A stretch of DNA of 64,000 bases from Phytopseudomonas straminea (lineage in GTDB: Bacteria > Pseudomonadota > Gammaproteobacteria > Pseudomonadales > Pseudomonadaceae). Made by a program: the position numbers and the translations under genes. The DNA lies in assembly GCF_900112645.1 (NCBI RefSeq), contig NZ_FOMO01000005.1, positions 385,926 through 449,925 of the forward strand, written 5' to 3'. This document shows positions 42,029 to 52,235 of this stretch, one piece after another (the first letter of the stretch is position 1; every line of letters begins with the position of its first letter). The notes under the pieces are model-generated. The model saw nothing but the letters and a program-made list of their open reading frames with translations, was not told where the DNA came from and did not search any database.

Positions 42029-43954
42029 TCAGCCCAGTGAGCGTGTGGCGCCCTGGGGTTTGCGCACGAACCACAGCACCCGGCTGACGCCTCGGGTAAC
42101 GGCCACATAGCCCAGGCGCAGGCTTTCGTCCGCTATCGCCTGGTCGTAGCTGTTGGCGAAGAAGCCACAGTAGGCATATAGCGCGTTACGCAGTGGATGA
42201 GGCGTAGGCGGCAGGCAGTCGTCGACGATGATCGCCACCTCGGCCTGCAGCCCCTTGGCGCGGTGAATGGTATAGGCCTTTACCGGCAACTTGCGGTCGA
42301 GACCGGCCTGAACGTCCTTCAGGGTGTCATTGCGGCGCCCCAGTAGCAGCACCGCGGTGCGCTCTCTGGAGCCGATGTCACGCGCATAGGCGCATTGCGC
42401 TGCGATGGCCCGCTGCAGCTCACCCATGTCACGGGCCAGGTCGAACGGCGTCATCAACTTCACGCCATGGCCGCCCGCCGGTGTGGGGCGGATCGGCGTG
42501 GTCACCTTGTCCTGCTTGAAGGCCACGGCGTCGAGTATGGACTCTGCGTCGCGAATCACCGGCTCGATGGAACGATAATTGGCTTGCAGCAACAGCACCG
42601 CACTCTTGCCCTTGCCTTTGCTCGGAAAGTGCCGATCGAAGGCCATGAACAGCTCCGGGGAACTGCCCCGCCAACCATAGATCGACTGCCAGTCATCACC
42701 GATGGCCATCAGGCTGACAGCCGTGGCCGTGCCGGCCAGGCGCCGGTGCAGTGCCTGCAGCCATTGCACGATCTGCGGCGAGATGTCCTGGAATTCATCG
42801 ATCAGCAGATGGGAGAAGCCCTGCAGCGCCTCCGCACTCAAACGCCCATCAGCCTCATCGAGCATGTGCGTCAGCTGCTGGAAGGCGCCATTGAAGGTCA
42901 TCAGCCCTTGCTGGCTCAGTTGGCCACCAAAGGCCTTCCAGAATGCCTGCAACGCCAGGAGAAAGGTTCGCTCGGCTGGCGAGCAGGCCAGCGCGGCTAC
43001 CGTCATCCGCTCGATGGGTATGCCGATGCTCTCGATGAAACCGGCCTGGGCGTAGAACACCTCGAACAGCGGCGCGGCATGCAGCTCACCCGCCAGCCGG
43101 AACGGGTCCATGGGCGCCTTCGGCAACGCCTTTTGCGGATCGGGCAGCGGGGAGCCGAGCAGCTCGTGAACCCAGCCGCGGAAAGTCGGGTCATCGGCAT
43201 AGCAGGCCTGATAAGCATCCTTGAGCAGGCGTGTTTGTGCAGACCCCAGACGCCCTCCCCCCAATGGGTTGTCCGGCTCGCTCGCCGACGCGCGTTTATC
43301 ACCCAACTGCTCGAACCAGGCGGGATTGCCCAGAACCTGGCGCGCCAGCACGCCCATCGCGGAATGAAAGGTACGGACGCACGGGCCGACATCCGCCGAG
43401 AACTGCCAGAAGCCGAGCACGCTCACCAGTCGTTCACGCAGCTCGGCGCAGGAGGCGTTGGTAAAGGAAATCACCGTCAATCGTTCAGGCTCGACATTCA
43501 GGTGACAGAGCATGAACACCACCCGCAGCACCAGGGTGGTCGACTTGCCTGAACCCGCTCCGGCGAAGATCCGCGTCAGCGGCTGGCGACAGAGAATCAT
43601 CGCCCACTGCTCGTCGGATGGCGCGCCGATAACGCCCGCCGCGACGGCCCGCGCCAAGGTCTCGCGCATCGCCTGCTCCTGGGCTGCGGTTACCTTGATC
43701 GCCGCTGACGAGTAGATGCCGGCGCTAGCGCGCCTTACCGGCTTTTTTGTTGCCGGCTCTCCCTTGGCTTTGTCAGCGCTCACCCGCTTGGCAGCGCGTT
43801 TTGTTGCTGCGCTCTTCTTCTGCGCCAGCGGCTTCTTCGCCGCGACCTTTGCGCGCTCGGAAGCAGCCTGCTTCTCGGCCTCGAGGTAGGCGGCGGTACG
43901 CGGGAAGTAGCGAGTCAGGGCACTGGAGAGCAGCAGTTTGTAGCGGGTCAGCAT
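42029..43954 (-). CDS. UvrD/Rep-type superfamily 1 helicase
   Basis: 641 residues. Helicase motifs: IFAGAGSGKSTTLVLR (Walker A), VISFTNASCAELRER, LLIDEFQDISPQIVQ (Walker B), IGDDWQSIYGWRGSSPELFM, YTIHRAKGLQAEVAI and YVAVTRG. Residues 28-75 form a Lys/Ala-rich low-complexity tail (KKPLAQKKSAATKRAAKRVS) likely to bind nucleic acid. Convergent with folD. Not canonical UvrD or Rep in length. Substrate unknown, DNA repair or replication restart is inferred. Confidence 0.9.
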   Translation of the reverse strand: MLTRYKLLLSSALTRYFPRTAAYLEAEKQAASERAKVAAKKPLAQKKSAATKRAAKRVSADKAKGEPATKKPVRRASAGIYSSAAIKVTAAQEQAMRETLARAVAAGVIGAPSDEQWAMILCRQPLTRIFAGAGSGKSTTLVLRVVFMLCHLNVEPERLTVISFTNASCAELRERLVSVLGFWQFSADVGPCVRTFHSAMGVLARQVLGNPAWFEQLGDKRASASEPDNPLGGGRLGSAQTRLLKDAYQACYADDPTFRGWVHELLGSPLPDPQKALPKAPMDPFRLAGELHAAPLFEVFYAQAGFIESIGIPIERMTVAALACSPAERTFLLALQAFWKAFGGQLSQQGLMTFNGAFQQLTHMLDEADGRLSAEALQGFSHLLIDEFQDISPQIVQWLQALHRRLAGTATAVSLMAIGDDWQSIYGWRGSSPELFMAFDRHFPSKGKGKSAVLLLQANYRSIEPVIRDAESILDAVAFKQDKVTTPIRPTPAGGHGVKLMTPFDLARDMGELQRAIAAQCAYARDIGSRERTAVLLLGRRNDTLKDVQAGLDRKLPVKAYTIHRAKGLQAEVAIIVDDCLPPTPHPLRNALYAYCGFFANSYDQAIADESLRLGYVAVTRGVSRVLWFVRKPQGATRSLG

Positions 43955-43982
43955 GGGGTTTCCGTGGTGATGTCTGGAAATG

Positions 43983-44006
43983 AAAAGACCGCGTTAGCGG
44001 CCTTTT
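43983..44006 (-). terminator. Terminator after cysS
   Basis: On the minus strand AAGGCCGC-TAAC-GCGGTCTT followed by TTC. It ends the glnS-cysS operon before the helicase gene. Confidence 0.75.
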
Positions 44007-44021
44007 GGGTGCTGCGGGCGA

Positions 44022-45407
44022 TTATTCGGCGAGGCGCCAGGTGGTGCCGCCCTTGCCATCTTCGAGCACCACGCCGAGCGCAGTGATCTGGTCACGGATG
44101 CGGTCACTCTCTGCCCAGTTCTTGTCGGCACGGGCCTGCAGGCGCGCAGCGATCAGCGCCTCGACCTCGGCAGCGTCGACCTTACCTTCGGCACCGGCCT
44201 TGAGGAAGGCATCCGGCTCCATTTGCAACACACCGAGCAGGCCGGCCAGCGCCTTGAGCTGAGCCGCCAAACCGGCAGCCGCCTGCACATCCGACTCGCG
44301 CAGGCGATTGATCTCGCGAATCATCTCGAACAGCACGGCGCAGGCTTCGGGCGAGTTGAAGTCGTCGTCCATAGCCGCGGCAAAGCGCTCGACGAACACC
44401 TCGCCACCAGCAGCTTCGGCACTCGGCAACCCTTTGAGGCCATTGTAGAAACGCTCCAGAGCGCCCTTGGCTTCACGCAGGCTCTCTTCCGAGTAGTTGA
44501 TCGGACTGCGGTAATGGCTGGATACCAGCAGGTAGCGCACCACCTCCGGGTGGTACTTCTCCAGCACCTCGCGAATGGTGAAGAAGTTGCCCAGGCTCTT
44601 GGACATCTTCTCGCCATCCACGCGCACCGCGCCGGCATGCATCCAGGCATTGGCGTACTGCTTGCCGGTGGCTGCCTCGCTCTGCGCGATTTCGTTCTCG
44701 TGGTGCGGGAACACCAGATCCGGGCCGCCGCCATGAATGTCGAAGGTCTCGCCCAGGCAGCAGGTGGACATCACCGAGCACTCGATGTGCCAGCCCGGCC
44801 GGCCCTTGCCCCACGGCGACTCCCAGCTCGGCTCGCCCGGCTTGGCGGCTTTCCACAGCACGAAGTCCAGCGGGTCTTCCTTGATTTCATCAACCTCGAT
44901 GCGCGCACCGATCTTCAGTTCGTCGATCTTGCGACGCGACAGCTTGCCGTAGGTTTCGAACTTGGTGACGCGGTAATACACGTCGCCATTGCCCGGCGCG
45001 TAGGCGTAGCCCTTGTCGATCAGGGTCTGGATCATCTGGTGCATGCCGGTGATATGCCCGGTGGCGCGCGGCTCGATGTCCGGGCGCAGCACGTTCAGGC
45101 GGCCTTCGTCCTCGTGCATCGCCGCGATCATACGCTCGACCAGCGCCTCGAACGGCTCGCCGTTTTCGTTGGCACGCTTGATGATCTTGTCGTCGATGTC
45201 GGTGATGTTGCGCACGTAGGTCACGTCATAGCCGCGATGGCGCAGCCAGCGAGTGACCACGTCGAATGCGACCATCACCCGGGCGTGGCCGATGTGGCAG
45301 AAGTCGTACACGGTCATGCCGCACACGTACATACGCACCTGATTACCGATCAGCGGCTTGAGCGGTTCCTTGACCTTGCTCAGGGTGTTGTAGATGGAAA
45401 GCGCCAT
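44022..45407 (-). CDS. cysS: Cysteinyl-tRNA synthetase
   Basis: 461 residues, normal length. Charges tRNA-Cys. The HIGH motif is in [15 protein letters not shown] and KMSKS in [12 protein letters not shown]; the zinc-binding [28 protein letters not shown] and [11 protein letters not shown] are present. It overlaps the glnS stop by one base, so the two synthetases form one operon. Confidence 0.98.
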   Translation of the reverse strand: MALSIYNTLSKVKEPLKPLIGNQVRMYVCGMTVYDFCHIGHARVMVAFDVVTRWLRHRGYDVTYVRNITDIDDKIIKRANENGEPFEALVERMIAAMHEDEGRLNVLRPDIEPRATGHITGMHQMIQTLIDKGYAYAPGNGDVYYRVTKFETYGKLSRRKIDELKIGARIEVDEIKEDPLDFVLWKAAKPGEPSWESPWGKGRPGWHIECSVMSTCCLGETFDIHGGGPDLVFPHHENEIAQSEAATGKQYANAWMHAGAVRVDGEKMSKSLGNFFTIREVLEKYHPEVVRYLLVSSHYRSPINYSEESLREAKGALERFYNGLKGLPSAEAAGGEVFVERFAAAMDDDFNSPEACAVLFEMIREINRLRESDVQAAAGLAAQLKALAGLLGVLQMEPDAFLKAGAEGKVDAAEVEALIAARLQARADKNWAESDRIRDQITALGVVLEDGKGGTTWRLAE

Positions 45408-47071
45408 TACTGACCCCAGGAGTCACGTAGGGTGACGGTGCGGTTGAACACCAATGCGTCCGGTTTGGAGTCCTTGTCGAGGCAGAAGTAGCCTTCGCGC
45501 TCGAACTGGAAGCGGTCGTCGGCGCCGGCCTGGGCCAGCGACGGCTCGGCACGGCAGCCGGTGAGCACCACCAGGGATTCGGGGTTGATGTTGTCGAGGA
45601 AGCTGCCGCCCTCTTCGGCCTTCTCCGGGTTGGCCGAGCGGAACAGACGATCGTACAGGCGCACTTCGCACTCGACGCTCTCGGCAGCCGGCACCCAGTG
45701 GATCACGCCCTTGACCTTGCGGCCTTCCGGGTTCTTGCCCAGGGTGTTCTCGTCATAGGAGCAACGCAGCTCGACGATGTTGCCGGCGGCGTCCTTGATG
45801 GCTTCGTCGGCGCGAATCACGTAGCTGCCGCGCAGGCGCACTTCACCACCGGGAATCAGGCGCTTGTAGCCATCCGGCGGAGTTTCTTCGAAGTCGCTGG
45901 CGTCGATGTAGATCTCGCGGGAGAACGGCAGCACGCGGGTGCCCATGTCCTGCTTGGGATGACGCGGCAGCTCCAGGTTCTCGACCTGGCCCTGCGGATA
46001 GTTGCTGATCACCACCTTGAGCGGCTTGAGCACGCACATGGCGCGCGAGGCGTTGGCATCCAGGTCTTCGCGGATGGCGAATTCCAGCATGCCGATATCC
46101 ACCAGGCCGCCGGCGCGGTTGACGCCGATCATGTCGCAGAAGGTGCGGATCGATGCCGGCGTATAGCCGCGGCGGCGGTAGCCCGAGAGCGTCGACATGC
46201 GCGGGTCGTCCCAGCCGTTGACGTGCTTCTCGTCGACCAGCTGCTTGAGCTTGCGCTTGCTGGTGATGGTGTAGTTCAGGTTCAGCCGGGCGAACTCGTA
46301 CTGACGCGGCTGCGCCGGCACCGGCAGGTTGGCCAGGAACCATTCGTACAGCGGGCGGTGATCCTCGAACTCCAGGGTGCAGATCGAGTGGGTCACGCCT
46401 TCGATGGCATCGGACTGGCCATGGGTGAAATCGTAGCTCGGGTAGATGCACCACTTGTCACCGGTCTGGTGATGGTGAGCATGGCGAATGCGATAGAGGA
46501 TCGGGTCGCGCAGGTTCATGTTGCGCGAGGCCATGTCGATCTTGGCGCGTAGCGAGCGGGCGCCATCCGGGAACTCGCCGGCCTTCATGCGGGCGAACAG
46601 GTCGAGGTTCTCTTCCACGCTGCGCTCGCGGTACGGGCTGTCCTTGCCGGGGGTGTTCAGGGTGCCGCGGTATTCGCGGGCCTCGTCCGGGGTCAGGTCG
46701 TCGACATAGGCTTTGCCGGCCTTGATCAGCTCGACGGCCCAGTCGTGCAACTGGTCGAAGTAGTTGGACGCGTAGCGCTCCTCACCGGCCCACTCGAAGC
46801 CCAGCCAGCGGACGTCGTCCTTGATGGCGTCGATGTATTCCTGGTCTTCCTTGGCCGGGTTGGTGTCGTCGAAACGCAGGTTGCACGCGCCACCGAATTC
46901 CTGGGCCAGGCCGAAGTTCAGGCAGATCGACTTGGCGTGACCGATGTGCAGGTAGCCGTTGGGCTCCGGCGGGAAACGGGTGATGATCTTGGTGTGCTTG
47001 CCAGCGTCCAGATCGGCCTGAACGATGGGCAGCAGGAAGTTGGCGGCTTTTTCGACGGTGGGCTTGCTCAT
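45407..47071 (-). CDS. glnS: Glutaminyl-tRNA synthetase
   Basis: 554 residues. Charges tRNA-Gln. [20 protein letters not shown] carries the HIGH motif and [11 protein letters not shown] the KMSKS-like loop; the C-terminal anticodon-binding beta domain follows from about 340. First gene of the glnS-cysS operon, divergent from ppiB with a 179-base gap. Confidence 0.98.
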   Translation of the reverse strand: MSKPTVEKAANFLLPIVQADLDAGKHTKIITRFPPEPNGYLHIGHAKSICLNFGLAQEFGGACNLRFDDTNPAKEDQEYIDAIKDDVRWLGFEWAGEERYASNYFDQLHDWAVELIKAGKAYVDDLTPDEAREYRGTLNTPGKDSPYRERSVEENLDLFARMKAGEFPDGARSLRAKIDMASRNMNLRDPILYRIRHAHHHQTGDKWCIYPSYDFTHGQSDAIEGVTHSICTLEFEDHRPLYEWFLANLPVPAQPRQYEFARLNLNYTITSKRKLKQLVDEKHVNGWDDPRMSTLSGYRRRGYTPASIRTFCDMIGVNRAGGLVDIGMLEFAIREDLDANASRAMCVLKPLKVVISNYPQGQVENLELPRHPKQDMGTRVLPFSREIYIDASDFEETPPDGYKRLIPGGEVRLRGSYVIRADEAIKDAAGNIVELRCSYDENTLGKNPEGRKVKGVIHWVPAAESVECEVRLYDRLFRSANPEKAEEGGSFLDNINPESLVVLTGCRAEPSLAQAGADDRFQFEREGYFCLDKDSKPDALVFNRTVTLRDSWGQ

Positions 47072-47250
47072 GGTGTCCTTAGCGCGTGGATTGCGGCACA
47101 GGGTAGGCCGACTAAAACAAAGCGCTTATCATAGCCCAAGCTGTCAACCCCCTGACAGGCCTTGGTGCCTGCTCACTGACCTTCGGGCAGCTTTAAAGCC
47201 CCGGTCAGCCTGAAGCGGCCCGCGTTTTTCTCGACAGAGCGATTAACCAC

Positions 47251-47745
47251 ATGATCAAGCTGCACACCAACCACGGCGTCATCACCCTCAAACTGTTCGA
47301 AGACAAGGCGCCGGAAACCGTCGCCAACTTCAAGGAATACGTGAAGAGCGGCCACTACGACGGCACCGTGTTCCACCGCGTGATCGGCAACTTCATGATC
47401 CAGGGCGGCGGTTTCGAGCCGGGCATGAAGCAGAAGCCGACTCGCTCGCCGATCAAGAACGAAGCCAACAATGGCCTCTCCAACAAGACCGGCACCGTGG
47501 CCATGGCCCGTACCATGGAACCGCACTCGGCCAGCGCGCAGTTCTTCATCAACGTCGCCGACAACACCTTCCTCGACCACAGCGCGCCGACCGTACAGGG
47601 CTGGGGCTACGCGGTGTTCGGTGAAGTGGTCGAAGGCCTGGACGTGGTCGAAGCCATCAAGGGTGTGTCCACCACCATGAAGTCCGGCCACCAGGACGTT
47701 CCAGCCGACGACGTGATCATCGAGAAGGCCGAGATCGTCGAGTGA
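47251..47745 (+). CDS. ppiB: Cytoplasmic peptidyl-prolyl isomerase (cyclophilin)
   Basis: 164 residues, no signal peptide. Cyclophilin signature: [20 protein letters not shown] (with catalytic Arg), [18 protein letters not shown] and [16 protein letters not shown]. It overlaps lpxH by 4 bases. Confidence 0.98.
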   Translation: MIKLHTNHGVITLKLFEDKAPETVANFKEYVKSGHYDGTVFHRVIGNFMIQGGGFEPGMKQKPTRSPIKNEANNGLSNKTGTVAMARTMEPHSASAQFFINVADNTFLDHSAPTVQGWGYAVFGEVVEGLDVVEAIKGVSTTMKSGHQDVPADDVIIEKAEIVE

Positions 47746-48464
47746 TCCTGCTGATCTCCGACCTGCATCTTGAAGAGGAGCGCCCGGACATCAGCCGGGC
47801 GTTCTTGCATTTTCTCGACACCCGGGCGCGCCAGGCCGAGGCGCTGTACATCCTGGGCGATTTTTTCGAAGTGTGGATCGGCGACGATGCCATGACGCCG
47901 TTCCAGCGAGGTATCGCCGAGGCTCTGCAGCGCCTCGGCGACGGCGGCACGCGCATCTACTTGATGCACGGCAACCGCGATTTTTTGCTTGGCAAGGCGT
48001 TCTGCCGCGAGGCGGGCTGCACCCTGCTCGGCGATCCCCACATGGTGACCCTGAATGGCGAAAAGGTCCTGCTGATGCATGGCGACAGCCTGTGCACCCT
48101 GGATGTGGGCTACCAGAAGATGCGCCGCCTGCTGCGCAACCCGCTGAGCCTGTTCATCCTGCGCAATCTGCCGCTCAACAGCCGCCACAAGCTGGCGCGC
48201 AAACTGCGTTCGGAAAGCCGCTCGCAGACACGCATGAAGGCCAGCGACATCGTCGACGTCACGCCCGAGGAAGTACAGCGGGTGATGGCGCAATACGGTG
48301 TGCAGACGCTGATCCACGGCCATACCCACCGCCCTGCCGTGCATGAGCTACAGGTCGATGGTCAGCCGGCCAGGCGCATCGTGCTCGGCGACTGGGACAA
48401 GCAGGGCTGGGCGCTGCAGATCGACGAGAACGGCTTCAACCAGACCCCTTTCGCTCTGGACTGA
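47742..48464 (+). CDS. lpxH: UDP-2,3-diacylglucosamine pyrophosphatase
   Basis: 240 residues from GTG at 47742. Metallophosphoesterase motifs: [13 protein letters not shown] (D-x-H), [31 protein letters not shown] and [10 protein letters not shown]. Hydrolyses UDP-diacylglucosamine to lipid X in lipid A synthesis at the inner membrane. The ppiB-lpxH pair is conserved in Pseudomonas. Confidence 0.98.
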   Translation: MILLISDLHLEEERPDISRAFLHFLDTRARQAEALYILGDFFEVWIGDDAMTPFQRGIAEALQRLGDGGTRIYLMHGNRDFLLGKAFCREAGCTLLGDPHMVTLNGEKVLLMHGDSLCTLDVGYQKMRRLLRNPLSLFILRNLPLNSRHKLARKLRSESRSQTRMKASDIVDVTPEEVQRVMAQYGVQTLIHGHTHRPAVHELQVDGQPARRIVLGDWDKQGWALQIDENGFNQTPFALD

Positions 48465-48472
48465 GATCACAG

Positions 48473-48505
48473 GTAGCCCGGCGTTGAGCGACGCGATACC
48501 CGGGA
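48473..48505. repeat. Interspersed GTAGCCCGG-type repeat
   Basis: GTAGCCCGG(C)GTTGAGCGACGCGATACCCGGGA, split here into a GTAGCCCGG arm and a CCCGGG arm. Related forms stand at 51032 and 55223. Typical short intergenic repeat of this Pseudomonas group. Confidence 0.6.
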
Positions 48506-48525
48506 TTTTCTGCGATGAATCCCGC

Positions 48526-49197
48526 CTACGCCTGCGGAACACCGCTGTGGAAGCGAAACTCGCTGTCGGGCGACTCGATCAGTTCCTGCTCCACCGCCCT
48601 CACCCGCTCGATCACCTGTTCAACGTCGGCGGCATCGCCATACTGGTACGCCAATTTCAGGTAGCCCTGAAAATGCCGGGCCTCGCTTTTCAACAGGCCG
48701 TAGTAGAACTTGCCCAGTTCTTCGTCCAGATGCGGCACGATCGCCTCGAAGCGCTCGCAGCTACGCGCCTCGATGAAGGCGCCGACCACCAAGGTGTCGA
48801 CCAGCTTCTGCGGCTCATGATTACGCGTCACCTTGCGCAGCCCCGAAGCGTAGCGTGCCGCGGATACCGGACGCAGGCCGATCTTGCGGCGCTTCATGAT
48901 GCGCAGCACCTGCTCGTGATGTACCAGCTCCTCACGGGCCAGGCGCGACATCATGTTGATCAGATCGACATGGCAGCTGTACTTGGCCATCAGGCTCAGC
49001 GCTGTACTGGCCGCCTTGAATTCGCAATTCTTGTGGTCGATCAGCATGATGTCCTGATTGGCCAGCGCTGCTTCGACCCAGGCCTGGGGCGTGCGGCAGC
49101 CGAGGAATTCATGGATTTCCGGCAGGCTCGGCGTGGCGCTGCGGCGGCCGGTAGCGGGTGACTGATCTGAAACTGTGACGGGAGATGACACGTGCAT
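48526..49197 (-). CDS. miaE: tRNA-(ms2io6A)-hydroxylase
   Basis: 223 residues from ATG at 49197 (a longer form to 49242 is possible). Non-haem diiron fold: HKNCEFKAASTALSLMAKY, REELVHHEQVLRIMKRRKIG and GAFIEARSCERFEAIVPHL, SEARHFQGYLKLA supply Glu and His ligands. It hydroxylates the isopentenyl group at A37 of tRNA in the presence of oxygen. Confidence 0.93.
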   Translation of the reverse strand: MHVSSPVTVSDQSPATGRRSATPSLPEIHEFLGCRTPQAWVEAALANQDIMLIDHKNCEFKAASTALSLMAKYSCHVDLINMMSRLAREELVHHEQVLRIMKRRKIGLRPVSAARYASGLRKVTRNHEPQKLVDTLVVGAFIEARSCERFEAIVPHLDEELGKFYYGLLKSEARHFQGYLKLAYQYGDAADVEQVIERVRAVEQELIESPDSEFRFHSGVPQA

Positions 49198-49394
49198 GGC
49201 CCATGAGCAACGAAAAGAGAAAAGCCCGAAACGCCTGCCCACCAGGAGGCGGTACAGGCAGCGCCAGGCATCAAGCCGGCCATTATAAGGCCGCCGACGG
49301 CAACCACCAGCCGCCGGGTTTGATACCGATCAAGAACTTGCTGCGAAAGCACCCTCTATATTGATAACCATCGCCGCACGCAGAGGAACACGCC

Positions 49395-50258
49395 ATGCAA
49401 GCCATCCGCAGCATTCTCGTGGTCATCGAGCCGGAACACGCCGACACCCTGGCGCTCAAGCGCGCCAAACTGATCGCCGGGGTCACGCAATCCCACTTGC
49501 ATCTGCTGATCTGCGACGAGTCGGTGGATCACAGCGGGCATCTGCGTCAGCTATGCAATGCGTTGCAGCAGGATGGTTACAGTGTCAGCGCCCAGCAGGC
49601 CTGGCGCGGCAGCCTGCACGACACCATCGCCCATGCCCAGCAGACCGAAGGTTGTGGCCTGGTGATCAAGCAGCATCGCCCTGACAATCCCCTCAAGAAA
49701 GCGCTGCTGACGCCCGATGACTGGAAGCTGCTGCGCTATTGCCCCTGCCCGGTGCTACTGGTGAAAACCCTGACGCCCTGGAGCGGCGGCACTGTGCTGG
49801 CGGCGGTCGACGTGGGCAACATCGACGGCGAGCACCGCGCGCTGCACACCCTGATCATCGAGCATGGCTACGACATCGCCAAGCTGGCCAAGGCCGAGCT
49901 GCACGTGCTCAGCGCCCATCCATCGCCCATGCTGACCGCCGCGGATCCGACCTTCCAGTTGCGCGATACCGTGGAGGAGCGCTATCGCCAGGAATGCGAG
50001 GCGTTTCAGAACACCTACGATATCGATGACGAGCACCTGCATATCGCCGAAGGCCCGGCCGATGTGCTGATCCCCAAACTCGCCCACGAGCTGCACGCAG
50101 CGGTGACGGTGATTGGCACGGTGGCGCGCACCGGTTTCAGCGGCGCGCTGATCGGCAATACCGCCGAGGTGATTCTCGACACACTGGAGAGCGACGTGCT
50201 GGTGCTAAAGCCCGACAGCATCGTCGAGCATCTCGAGCAGCGCCTCGTCGAAGGCTGA
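49395..50258 (+). CDS. Universal stress protein, tandem UspA domains
   Basis: 287 residues with two UspA-like halves. First half: IRSILVVIEPEHADTLALKR; second half includes VIGTVARTGFSGALIGNTAE, the glycine-rich ATP-binding signature. Cytoplasmic stress protein similar to UspE. Free-standing with its own promoter region. Confidence 0.92.
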   Translation: MQAIRSILVVIEPEHADTLALKRAKLIAGVTQSHLHLLICDESVDHSGHLRQLCNALQQDGYSVSAQQAWRGSLHDTIAHAQQTEGCGLVIKQHRPDNPLKKALLTPDDWKLLRYCPCPVLLVKTLTPWSGGTVLAAVDVGNIDGEHRALHTLIIEHGYDIAKLAKAELHVLSAHPSPMLTAADPTFQLRDTVEERYRQECEAFQNTYDIDDEHLHIAEGPADVLIPKLAHELHAAVTVIGTVARTGFSGALIGNTAEVILDTLESDVLVLKPDSIVEHLEQRLVEG

Positions 50259-50492
50259 TCAGCCGCGCGGTGGCTGGCGCGGTTTGCTGCGCAGGGGGTC
50301 GAGCAGTGCCGACAGGCCGTTGTGGTCGATCTCCTGCATCAAGGCCAACAACTGGCCGATCTCGCCTTTCGGAAAGCCTTCCCGGGCGAACCAGTTGAGG
50401 TAGTGGCCCGGCAGGTCGGCAATCAGCCGCCCCTTGTACTTGCCGAAGGGCATCTCGCGGCTTACCAACAATTTCAGGTCTTCGGGTTTCAT
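50259..50492 (-). CDS. DUF3820 small protein
   Basis: 77 residues from ATG at 50492. MPFGKYKGRLIADLPGHYLN and WFAREGFPKGEIGQLLALMQ are the DUF3820 pattern; in P. aeruginosa a member has been described as a quorum-sensing-regulated virulence factor. It lies one base after the stress-protein gene stop, convergent. Biochemical role unknown. Confidence 0.88.
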   Translation of the reverse strand: MKPEDLKLLVSREMPFGKYKGRLIADLPGHYLNWFAREGFPKGEIGQLLALMQEIDHNGLSALLDPLRSKPRQPPRG

Positions 50493-50657
50493 CGCATCGG
50501 CCGTGAGGATCAACTGGGCGCAACATTATGCCGCAAGCGCTGGGGTCTGTTACCGCTTCACGCACGGCCGCGCTGAAACGGCAACAGGCCCTTGCCGGTT
50601 GGGCCGATGGCTCAACTCAGGTAAGCTGCGCGCCGTTCACTTCTGCAGGTACTCATC

Positions 50658-51026
50658 ATGATTATCAAGGCACTGCGCCTGGGCCTCGGCCAACTGATCG
50701 TCCTCGGCGACATCGCCACCCGCCCGGCCAAGATGAAGCGCGCGCCCGAGGCGCAGGCTGCGGTCGAACAGGCCGCCGGCAACCTGGCGCTGTATCAGTT
50801 CAAGGCCTGCCCATTCTGCGTGAAGATTCGCCGCAAGCTGCATGCCCTCAACGTACCCGTAGCGCTGCGCGATGCCAAGAACGATGCCGCAGCCCGCAGC
50901 GATCTGGAGAGCCAGGGTGGCAAGATCCAGGTGCCTTGCTTGCGCATCGAAGAAAACGGCCAGAGCACCTGGCTGTACGAATCCAAGGCCATTGCAGCCT
51001 ATCTGGAACAGCGCTTCGCGGCGTAA
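50658..51026 (+). CDS. Glutaredoxin/GST N-terminal domain protein
   Basis: 122 residues. After a ~45-residue N-terminal extension comes a thioredoxin-fold domain with the active-site CPFCVKIRRKLHAL and VPCLRIEENGQSTWLYES. Probably a glutathione-dependent disulfide reductase. The last codons and the stop lie inside a 21-bp perfect inverted repeat (51013-51058). Confidence 0.85.
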   Translation: MIIKALRLGLGQLIVLGDIATRPAKMKRAPEAQAAVEQAAGNLALYQFKACPFCVKIRRKLHALNVPVALRDAKNDAAARSDLESQGGKIQVPCLRIEENGQSTWLYESKAIAAYLEQRFAA

Positions 51027-51058
51027 CGCCGGTAGCCCGGCGTTACGCCGCGAAGCGA
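51013..51058. repeat. Perfect 21-bp inverted repeat with a 4-base loop
   Basis: The arm 51013-51033 begins CGCTTCGCGGCG and is perfectly complementary to 51038-51058; the loop is TAGC. The 3' arm merges with a GTAGCCCGG-type repeat. It covers the 3' end and stop codon of the upstream gene. It can form a very stable hairpin at the mRNA end. Confidence 0.88.
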
Positions 51059-51145
51059 AAGCCGGGGAAGCCCCGCAAGCGTCGCGGCGACATTGATCGG
51101 AAAGACAAAGGCGCAGCCGGAAACCACTCCAGCCGCGCCTTGCTC

Positions 51146-51652
51146 TTACTGCATTACCGCAACCTTGCCGACCATGCCGGCCTGGTAATGCCCGGCGATC
51201 AGGCAAGCGAAGTCGAAGGTGCCCGCCCGGTCGAACGTCCAGGTCACCTCACCCTCCTCACCTGGCTGCACGTGCAGCATGTCCATGCCGGTATGCGCCA
51301 TGTTCGGCTGCCGCAACATCATGGCAGCGTGCTCATCCAGTTGCGCCTTGTCGCCCAGCACGAACTCGTGCAGCAGTTGCCCGTCGTTGTGCAGCACCAG
51401 CCGCACCGTTTCCCCGGCCTTGACCTCCAGCCGATCCGGCACGAAACGCATCTGATCGTTCATGCGGATGTGCACGGTGCGCGTGGCCTTGGCAGCATCT
51501 GCAGGAACTCCCCAGGGCTTCTGTGCGGCGTCTTGCGTAGCGTGGCCGGCACCATGGCCGCCAGCATGCTCATGCTCGGCAGCGTCGAGCACTGGCGCTT
51601 GGAGCAGCGCGGCAAGCGCCAGGCTGCTGATAAGGGTTGTGGTTTTGCGCAT
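51146..51652 (-). CDS. copI: Periplasmic cupredoxin-like copper-resistance protein
   Basis: 168 residues. Signal peptide (TTTLISSLALAALLQAPVLDA), then a His-rich stretch (EHEHAGGHGAGHAT) and a cupredoxin domain. Copper-type ligands: His in LLHEFVLGD, Cys and His in FDFACLIAGHYQAGM. A Met-rich insert (MMLRQPNMAHTGMDMLHV) suggests Cu(I) handling. Similar to CopI-type periplasmic copper proteins. Part of a metal-resistance cluster with cadR-cadA. Confidence 0.85.
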   Translation of the reverse strand: MRKTTTLISSLALAALLQAPVLDAAEHEHAGGHGAGHATQDAAQKPWGVPADAAKATRTVHIRMNDQMRFVPDRLEVKAGETVRLVLHNDGQLLHEFVLGDKAQLDEHAAMMLRQPNMAHTGMDMLHVQPGEEGEVTWTFDRAGTFDFACLIAGHYQAGMVGKVAVMQ

Positions 51653-51748
51653 CTTGTTTGCCTCGTTGGCTCGTCATCGGCGTGCACGACAGCACGCGGG
51701 TCACCTGACGGGCGTTATTGCCGGCAGGTGGCGTTTCGCGGAAATGAT

Positions 51749-52126
51749 TCAGCCGATGAGTGCGCGAGGGGGCCGATCCGGGGTGTCGGCAATGTGCTCG
51801 AGGAAATGTTGATGCCAGGCAGCCTGCGGCCGATACAGCGGCAACCGCGTGGCCGAGAGCACGCCAGGGCTCAAGGCGACCACGCCGACGCAGAACACGC
51901 AAAGGCTGCAGGCCGCGTGCCCGGGCGCCTTCTGCTTGGCGGGCTGCTGATGATGAGCACAATCCGCGTCGCACGAATGCGTATCACCCGAGAGATGCAT
52001 GGCATGACCGTGACCGCCGATCGAAAGCGCCATGCCCGCCTGCATGCCGACCGCGGCGATGCCCTGGGCGGGCAAGGCCAGCGCCAGCAGGCAGAGCAGC
52101 AGGATGCGAAGCGGACGGCAAGACAT
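51749..52126 (-). CDS. DUF2946 membrane-associated protein
   Basis: 125 residues from ATG at 52126. N-terminal hydrophobic segment (LRILLLCLLALALPAQGI), a His-rich segment (GGHGHAMHLSGDTHSCDADC), then a hydrophobic Cys-containing part (CSLCVFCVGVVALSPG). His/Cys enrichment and position beside copI suggest a metal-related role, perhaps copper. Function not established. Confidence 0.75.
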   Translation of the reverse strand: MSCRPLRILLLCLLALALPAQGIAAVGMQAGMALSIGGHGHAMHLSGDTHSCDADCAHHQQPAKQKAPGHAACSLCVFCVGVVALSPGVLSATRLPLYRPQAAWHQHFLEHIADTPDRPPRALIG

Positions 52127-52194
52127 CGGATACCGAGCAGGCAATGACAGACAGAGCCCGATTATGCCCAACTTGCAGCCGCGCGACTAACAGG

Positions 52195-52232
52195 TCGTTG
52201 AAAAACGTAGGCGAGGCAAGTTCTTCAGCAGC
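52195..52232. repeat. Fragment of a dispersed CGTTGAAAAA-type repeat
   Basis: GTCGTTGAAAAACGTAGGCG ... CTTCAGCAGCCCGCTAG resembles a frequent Pseudomonas intergenic repeat. Only one end is clear, so it is probably a remnant. Confidence 0.4.
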
Positions 52233-52235
52233 CCG

